64,000 nt of DNA from Candidatus Tokpelaia sp. (GTDB lineage: Bacteria; Pseudomonadota; Alphaproteobacteria; Rhizobiales; Rhizobiaceae): NCBI RefSeq assembly GCF_008636115.1, contig NZ_QLZD01000031.1:124001-188000 (forward strand), read 5' to 3'. Positions 59,102 through 64,000 of the stretch are shown one piece after another. A program made the translations under genes and the position numbers. The notes beneath the pieces were generated by a model. That model had not been told where the DNA came from. It did not search any database and was given only the letters and a program-made list of their open reading frames with translations. How positions within the stretch are numbered: the first letter of the stretch is position 1; each line of letters starts with the position of its first letter.

Positions 59102-59409
59102 AAACCGGCGCTCCCTGATAATTTTCGTCCCTTATTCGGCAGCAGGCCAATGGACTGCCTTCTTTTATTATAAACAGCATAGCGCCGGCGCGGGCAAGCA
59201 TAAACTATAGCCTTTTGCCGCCACAGGGTTTATAATGACGGGGATAATAGCGCATAAAGCGATAAATCGCCCCTTTATTATTTGCGGGGCGAAGCCCTCC
59301 AACCCGCCCCGCAGAGCTGATTATTTGCGGGGCGCCGCTACAGACTGCTCTGTCAGGCTGGCCTGCCCGGCTCAACCCGCAGGCCTGAGACAGATTTTTG
59401 AGGAAAATC

Positions 59410-60237
59410 ATGATGCCCAGCCCCGCTCCCTTTGCTGAACCCGGCCGCATTATACCGCAAAACTGCCTGATTATTATCCCCGCGCGCATGGGCTCTACCC
59501 GCCTGCCGGGCAAACCGCTGGCCGATATTGGCGGCCTGCCGATGATTGTGCACGTGGCCACCCGCGCCCGCGAAGCAAAACTGGGCAAAACGCTGATAGC
59601 TACCGACAGCACCGAAATCAAGATTATTGCAGAGAAACACGGTTTTGAAGCCGTGATGACAGCAGCCGGGCACCAATCCGGCTCAGACAGGATTTATGAG
59701 GCCCTGCAGCAAATTGATGCCAATAATAATTTTGAGATTATCATCAATGTGCAGGGGGATTTGCCAACTATCAACCCTGCTGATATTGCTGCCGCGGCCG
59801 CTGTGCTTGCCGATACCGGGGTGGATATTGCCACTTTATGCGCGCCGATAAGCCGGGCAGAAGAAAAGACAGATCCGAATGTGGTAAAACTTGTCGGCTC
59901 AAAACGGCCGGCAATCCCGGCTCTGGAGGGTGGCCTGCCGCGTTTGCGCGCCCTTTATTTTACCCGCGCCGCCGCCCCCTGGGGCGAAGGTGTTTTATAC
60001 CACCATATCGGCCTTTATGCTTATCGCCGTCAGGCACTGGAAAAATTTGTGCAGATGCCGCCGTCAGAGCTGGAAAGCCGCGAAAAACTGGAGCAGTTAC
60101 GGGCATTAGAGGCCGATATGCGTATTGATGCTGCCATTATTACCGGCGTGCCGCTGGGGGTGGATAATGCTGCCGATCTGGAGCGCGCCCGCCAATATAT
60201 AGCGCGCGAGGCCGCTTTGGCACAAAGCAGATTGTGA
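59410..60237 (+). CDS. kdsB: 3-deoxy-manno-octulosonate cytidylyltransferase
   Basis: Activates Kdo with CTP for lipopolysaccharide core synthesis. The 275-residue protein shows [21 protein letters not shown] (nucleotide loop), [27 protein letters not shown] and [18 protein letters not shown] lies before the ATG at 59410. Other Rhizobiales have pheA next; here an amino acid transporter converges on kdsB instead. Confidence 0.95.
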   Translation: MMPSPAPFAEPGRIIPQNCLIIIPARMGSTRLPGKPLADIGGLPMIVHVATRAREAKLGKTLIATDSTEIKIIAEKHGFEAVMTAAGHQSGSDRIYEALQQIDANNNFEIIINVQGDLPTINPADIAAAAAVLADTGVDIATLCAPISRAEEKTDPNVVKLVGSKRPAIPALEGGLPRLRALYFTRAAAPWGEGVLYHHIGLYAYRRQALEKFVQMPPSELESREKLEQLRALEADMRIDAAIITGVPLGVDNAADLERARQYIAREAALAQSRL

Positions 60238-60264
60238 CACCCGCCGGCGGGGCAGGCAGCTTTA

Positions 60265-60957
60265 TCAGCCGCGGCGCGTATGGCGCATAAAATAATGCTC
60301 AGCCGCAAAAATACCGCAAACCAGCACAAAATTGATCATGAGATAAAAACAGGCGCAGGCGATAAAAACCTCCAGCGGCGCAAATGTGCTGCTAAACAGG
60401 CGCTTGGCCTGGCTCATCATTTCCATTACGGCAATAGTAGAGGCCAGGCCGGTGGCCTTGACCGATAAAATCAGCTCATTGCCGCAGGCAGGCAGCGCCT
60501 GGCGCCAGGCCAGCGGCAGCTCTACCGCAAAAAAGGCAGTGCGCTTTGTCATGCCCAGTGCCGCAGCGGCAGCGCGCAGGCCGGGCGGCACGGCCTTAAA
60601 GCCGCCAATTAAAATCTCGCTCAAATAAGCGGCGCTGTTTAAGGCCAGCACCAGCACTGCCACGCGAAAACCATCAGCAAACAGCCACCATAAAAGCGGC
60701 GACCGGCGGATAAAATCAATATTGCCGCTGCCATAATAAAACAGGAATAATTGCACCAGCAGCGGCGTGCCGCGAAATAAAGCAGCATAAGCGCGCGCGC
60801 CGGCGCTCATAGCCCGATTTGCCGACCGGCGCATTATGACCAGCCCGATAGCCAGCATAAAGGCAAGCGGCGCCGATAAAGCAATCAGCCCCAAAGTCAG
60901 AGGCAAACCGCGCGGGATAACCGCCAGACAATCGCGCAAAATTGCCCAATCAAGCAT
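60265..60957 (-). CDS. Amino acid ABC transporter permease (HisM/ArtM-like)
   Basis: A 230-residue inner-membrane protein with about five helices. The EAA-type loop for ATPase docking is visible in AAAALGMTKRTAFFAVELPLAWRQALP, and the His/Glu/Gln permease N-terminal region in FRGTPLLVQLFLFYYG. The ATG overlaps the last codons of the upstream permease by 8 bp, so the two are translationally coupled and probably form a heterodimer. Confidence 0.9.
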   Translation of the reverse strand: MLDWAILRDCLAVIPRGLPLTLGLIALSAPLAFMLAIGLVIMRRSANRAMSAGARAYAALFRGTPLLVQLFLFYYGSGNIDFIRRSPLLWWLFADGFRVAVLVLALNSAAYLSEILIGGFKAVPPGLRAAAAALGMTKRTAFFAVELPLAWRQALPACGNELILSVKATGLASTIAVMEMMSQAKRLFSSTFAPLEVFIACACFYLMINFVLVCGIFAAEHYFMRHTRRG

Positions 60958-61663
60958 TGCACCCCCCATCTGTGGCGGCCAGACGGCGCTCCACCAGGCG
61001 AAACAGGCTTTGGCTGGCCAGCGTAATCAGCAAATACAGCACCAAAGCCGCACTATAAAACAAAAAAGGCTGCTCCGTGGCATTGGCGCCCAGTTGGGCA
61101 CGGTATAAAAGCTCGGCTATGCTTACCAGCGCCACCAGCGCCGTATCCTTGACAGTATTTTGCCAGATATTGTTAATACCGGGCAGCACAAGGCGCAGCG
61201 CGGTCGGCAAAATACAAAAGCGGAATCTTTGCCTCGCGCTTAGCCCCAAAGCGGCGCCGGCCTCAATCAACCCGCGCGGCACAGCGTTTAACGCACCGCG
61301 TATAGTTTCAACCGCATAAGAGGAAGCAATCAAACCAACAGCCAGAATCACCGCCAGCAGAGGCAAAAGCGAGACAAACGGGTTTTGATAGCCGAAAGCC
61401 GCCCCCATTATCTGCATAAAATCATCAGAAGCGAAAAAAAACACATAAATGACCAGAATTTCCGGCACACCGCGAATAAGCAGCGTATAGACATCGACGA
61501 TAAAGCGTAAAACCGGCAGCCGCGCCCATTTAATCAGTGCCAGCCCCAGCCCGAGAGCCAGGCCGATAATCAGGGCGGCAACGGCAATCAGCACGGTCAT
61601 GCCGGCACCGCGCAGCAAGGCTGCCGCCCAGCCTTCCGCCCAGAGATTTGCCAAATTATCCAT
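60950..61663 (-). CDS. Amino acid ABC transporter permease (HisQ/ArtQ-like)
   Basis: A 237-residue polytopic permease. LLIRGVPEILVIYVFFF and the EAA loop EAGAALGLSARQRFRFCILPTALRLVLPG are the polar amino acid permease signatures. It precedes its partner permease with an 8-bp overlap and follows the binding-protein gene on the same strand after a 321-bp gap. Confidence 0.91.
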   Translation of the reverse strand: MDNLANLWAEGWAAALLRGAGMTVLIAVAALIIGLALGLGLALIKWARLPVLRFIVDVYTLLIRGVPEILVIYVFFFASDDFMQIMGAAFGYQNPFVSLLPLLAVILAVGLIASSYAVETIRGALNAVPRGLIEAGAALGLSARQRFRFCILPTALRLVLPGINNIWQNTVKDTALVALVSIAELLYRAQLGANATEQPFLFYSAALVLYLLITLASQSLFRLVERRLAATDGGCNA

Positions 61664-61984
61664 TATCCGCGCTCAACCCTGTTTGGAGAAACGGCAAAGC
61701 TGCCCAAACAAGGCACAAGCCGCATAAAAGCCGCTTTTATAGTGATTATGGCGGAAAAGCCAAGCGCCGGCGCCAAAAAAAACGCATTTCCCGGCACAAT
61801 CTGCCGCCCCGGCCGGCAGCGCTGCCGCGCCTGAACCCGGCTCCCCTACTGCTTCGATTCGCAGCGCCGCTGCTCCGCCCTCAGGCTGCGCCCGGCAGCC
61901 GGCTCATTCTCATAGGCCTGGCCCGCCGCGCAGCAAGGCTTCTGCCCCCAAACCTTTCCTGTCAATTATTGCCTTTGATCCGGC
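61664..61984. other. 321-bp gap within the ABC transporter cluster
   Basis: No gene or clear promoter is seen. The plus-strand open frame over 61648-62043 is Pro/Arg/Leu-rich, of the kind expected from antisense GC-rich DNA. The gap is long for an operon, and might hold a removed gene. Confidence 0.4.
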
Positions 61985-62830
61985 TCATGGCGCGGCGTTT
62001 TCAGCCTCCCCACTACAGGGGGCAGAAATATCAGCGCCGTTAAACCATTTTTCGCTCAGCCTTTTTACCGTGCCATCGGCCTCCAGCGCGCAAATTGCCT
62101 GGTTTATGCGCCGGCGCAACGTGTCTGCCCCTTTCGGCAGGCCGGCAGCCACACCGCCGCCAAGGGTGGCCGGGTCGTCTGCCATGGGAATAATGACATT
62201 AACATAAGTAAAGCGGCGGCTGTTTTCCGGCCTGGCCAGATAAGCGCTCCAAATAGCCGTATCGGCGAAAGCGGCGTCCAGCCGGCCATTGGCCAAATCC
62301 ATCAGCAAATCGTCAAATGTGTCATAGCTGCGCAAATCGGCGCCGCCAATATGTTTTTCAGCATAAAAAGCATGGGTAGTAGCATTTTGCACGCCCAGCC
62401 TTTTCCCCTTCAAGGCGGCAAACAGGCTGTCTTTATCCTTGACAGCAGCCAAGGGAGATTCCCTGCGCACGACAAACAGGTTTTGCATTTGCGCATAAGG
62501 CACGGAGAAATCAATTTTTTGCCGGCGGGAAGCGGAAATGGAAAGACTGCTGAAAATTATGTCAAACCGCCCGCCCCGGATAAGGGACGGAATAAGGCTG
62601 TCAAAATTCTGCACTACAAAGCTGCATTGCGCGCCGATTTTCCGGCAGACAGATTGCGCTATATCGGCATCAAAACCGGTTACGCGGCCATTGGCATCGG
62701 CCATTGTCCACGGGCGATATGTGCCTTCTGTGCCGATACGCAGCGGCTCTGCCTGTGCTGCGGCAGGATAAAGCCCGCAACTGCCCGGCCAGAGCAGCAA
62801 TAAGGCTATAAAATGAAAAAATTTTGCCAC
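61985..62830 (-). CDS. Polar amino acid ABC transporter binding protein
   Basis: Periplasmic family 3 solute-binding protein, 281 residues. A signal peptide (FFHFIALLLLWPGSCGLYPAAAQA) precedes EPLRIGTEGTYRPWTM, GRVTGFDADIAQSVC, FDIIFSSLSISASRRQKIDFSVPYA, and the hinge region VQNATTHAFYAEKHI. A histidine/arginine/lysine/ornithine-type ligand is likely. Its C-terminus carries a short acidic tail. The permeases follow; the ATPase gene does not appear in the window. Confidence 0.92.
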   Translation of the reverse strand: MAKFFHFIALLLLWPGSCGLYPAAAQAEPLRIGTEGTYRPWTMADANGRVTGFDADIAQSVCRKIGAQCSFVVQNFDSLIPSLIRGGRFDIIFSSLSISASRRQKIDFSVPYAQMQNLFVVRRESPLAAVKDKDSLFAALKGKRLGVQNATTHAFYAEKHIGGADLRSYDTFDDLLMDLANGRLDAAFADTAIWSAYLARPENSRRFTYVNVIIPMADDPATLGGGVAAGLPKGADTLRRRINQAICALEADGTVKRLSEKWFNGADISAPCSGEAENAAP

Positions 62831-62895
62831 TTTTCTTCCGGCTTTCTTTGTGTTTTATCCCCTTCAGGCGCAGCAATTTGTGCATAAAACTGCCA

Positions 62896-63354
62896 TTATG
62901 GCAAGAGATTTGACAGTTTTGGCCCCATATCCCCGCCGACACCGGCCGCCAGGGCAGCCTGAATGGCAGTAAGCCGCGCCGCCTGGCCGGCCGGCGGCAA
63001 ATCCTGCCGCGCGCCGCGCCCCCAAACCGGGCCGGGCCAGCCGGCGTCACCCTTTATCCGGGCAATAATATGAATATGCAACTGGCGCACAATATTGCCC
63101 AAAGCGCCAATATTGATTTTATCGCAAGGGGCGGCGCGCTGTAGCCCTTTGGCAGCAAAATTGATTTCTTCCATAGATTGCGCCCGCTGCGCGGCGCTTA
63201 AATCAAAAATTTCTGCTGCGCCCTTTACCCGCGGCACTAATAACAGCCAGAACCATCTTTGCTCTCGCATGAGCCGCACATCGCATAAAGGCAGGGCAGC
63301 AGCAAAAACACTCTCTGCCGCCAGCCGTTTATCGAGGGTAAATTTATCAGACAC
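62896..63354 (-). CDS. HIT-domain nucleotide-binding protein
   Basis: A 152-residue protein of the histidine triad superfamily. RFWLLLVPR-like strand, INFAAKGLQRAAPCDKINIG and the active-site QLHIHIIARIKGD identify it. The start is taken as GTG at 63354, because GGAGGG lies 8 nt upstream and SDKFTLDKRL matches rhizobial homologues; an in-frame ATG at 63390 lacks both. Substrate unknown. Confidence 0.85.
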   Translation of the reverse strand: MSDKFTLDKRLAAESVFAAALPLCDVRLMREQRWFWLLLVPRVKGAAEIFDLSAAQRAQSMEEINFAAKGLQRAAPCDKINIGALGNIVRQLHIHIIARIKGDAGWPGPVWGRGARQDLPPAGQAARLTAIQAALAAGVGGDMGPKLSNLLP

Positions 63355-63544
63355 AAAGGCCCTCCGCCACGCTGTTTGCTTCTGACACATAGGGCGAAAA
63401 CAGCGTCTCTGGCAAGTTTTTTTTTCACGTATAATCCGGTTGGGAAGCGCAAAAATTCTGCCAAATAGCCGTTTTTAACAGGCAGCGAGCCGGAGGTGAA
63501 AATCTTTCCCTTGCATTTTGCTGCCAAATTGGCAATAGATAAAG

Positions 63545-63646
63545 CGGGAGAGAGGCAATGGACGCACCCCTCGCCAACCGGGTCAGGTTCGGAAGAAAGC
63601 AGCCCTGACGAGTTTGCCGGTGCGGGTTGTTGCTCTCTCTCCTTTT
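63545..63646 (+). ncRNA. ffs: Signal recognition particle RNA (4.5S, small type)
   Basis: The conserved domain IV is seen at about 63581-63608: GGTCAGG, TTCGGAAGAAAGCAG, CCCTGAC, forming the symmetric and asymmetric loops bound by Ffh. The ends GGAGAGAGGCAA and TTGCTCTCTCTCC pair to close the helix, followed by TTTT. It lies directly upstream of dnaX, its usual place in Rhizobiales. Confidence 0.93.
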
Positions 63647-63693
63647 CCCTTGCATTACGGGGGCGGGTTTTGAGCGAAAACGGGGATAAAGGC

Positions 63694-64000
63694 ATGGATC
63701 AGACAGCGCCCAATATGGCCTATCGTGTTCTTGCCCGCAAATATCGCCCGCAAAATTTTTCCGATCTTATCGGCCAGGAGCCGATGATACGCACGCTGAC
63801 CAATGCTTTTGACATGGGGCGGATTGCGCAGGCCTGGATGTTAACCGGGGTGCGCGGTGTCGGCAAAACCACGACAGCCCGCATTTTGGCGCGCGCCCTT
63901 AATTATCAAACCGCCACTATCGACAGGCCGACTGTGCGGCTGGAAGAAATGGGGGAGCATTGTCAGGCAATTATGGAAGGCCGCCATGTTGATGTGGTGG
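63694..64000 (+). CDS. dnaX: DNA polymerase III tau/gamma subunit, 5' part
   Basis: Clamp-loader ATPase, truncated by the window end after 102 codons. YRVLARKYRPQNFSDLIGQ and the Walker A GVRGVGKTTTARILARALN are diagnostic. The usual zinc-binding Cys cluster that follows Walker A should begin near the GEHCQAI segment at the window edge. The ATG at 63694 has AAAGG upstream; an in-frame TTG at 63670 is less likely. Confidence 0.95.
   Translation, partial: MDQTAPNMAYRVLARKYRPQNFSDLIGQEPMIRTLTNAFDMGRIAQAWMLTGVRGVGKTTTARILARALNYQTATIDRPTVRLEEMGEHCQAIMEGRHVDVV

Noticed and set aside
61648-62043. 131-residue plus-strand frame opposite the ABC transporter genes
   Set aside because: Arg/Pro/Leu-rich composition typical of antisense GC-rich DNA and overlap with two well-supported genes.

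Overview
The window reads as a chromosomal stretch of an alphaproteobacterium of the Hyphomicrobiales (Rhizobiales; Brucella/Bartonella-like). This rests on gene order and family types: irr divergent from fabA-fabB-fabI; hslU/hslV next to coaA; rpmH-rnpA-yidC-engB; rsmI-yraN; dapB-gpmA; a cytochrome c gene beside kdsB; and an SRP RNA directly upstream of dnaX. Most genes are GC-rich with a strong preference for GCC/GGC codons. A few islands are visibly AT-rich (2.6-4.4 kb, 39.2-39.7 kb, 53.0-54.2 kb, part of 47.8-48.3 kb). There is no rRNA, prophage, IS element or CRISPR array.

Layout. 0-4.5 kb: pnp, then a lone AT-rich TIGR04141/DUF6119-like gene with its own promoter and terminator. 4.6-13.6 kb: unsaturated fatty acid genes, the haem/iron regulator Irr, an SH3-domain exported protein, HslUV protease, CoaA and an NlpC/P60 hydrolase. 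13.6-15.1 kb: a non-coding block with an 18-copy 28-bp tandem array sitting inside a second repeat family of about 66 bp. 15.1-24.2 kb: an OmpW-like porin, catalase, gshA, xseA, an old yellow enzyme, a degraded BrnT/BrnA-type toxin-antitoxin pair and tag. 24.3-28.4 kb: two sugar-modifying enzymes (PLP aminotransferase and Gfo/Idh oxidoreductase) separated by an overlapping methyltransferase/unknown-protein pair that looks like a restriction-modification system. 28.8-35.4 kb: tRNA-Met, a beta-hydroxyacid dehydrogenase, a lysozyme-inhibitor-like lipoprotein or periplasmic protein, engB, yidC, rnpA and rpmH, with another copy of the composite repeat between yidC and rnpA. 35.7-47.5 kb: an exported esterase, mrp, pyrF, a succinyl-CoA:acetate CoA-transferase, rsmI, yraN, uppP, a glutathione transferase, mepA and glk. 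47.5-49.2 kb: 1.7 kb without a convincing gene except a 27-residue membrane peptide, but with hairpins, short duplicated blocks and an orphan terminator. 49.2-54.2 kb: a sugar/H+ symporter, dapB, gpmA, a third 66-bp repeat locus and a secreted aldose epimerase. 54.6-64 kb: tRNA-Leu, a RecB-like nuclease of unknown role, a family 5 solute-binding protein, cytochrome c, kdsB, a polar amino acid ABC importer without its ATPase, a HIT protein, the SRP RNA and the start of dnaX.

Functional threads. Sugar uptake and entry into glycolysis are represented by the symporter, GalM, Glk and GpmA. Envelope synthesis and remodelling are represented by UppP, KdsB, MepA, NlpC/P60, YidC, OmpW and the aminotransferase/oxidoreductase pair. 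Oxidative and iron stress are covered by Irr, KatA, GshA, GST and OYE.

The most unusual signal is the composite repeat family. A roughly 66-bp-period element, with a TATAGC start and a GCGGTC/ACCGC dyad, occurs at three intergenic loci. At two of them it carries the same 28-bp repeat, two copies at one and eighteen at the other. Next in interest are the TIGR04141-like gene, the methyltransferase-linked unknown ORF and the RecB-like nuclease beside tRNA-Leu.
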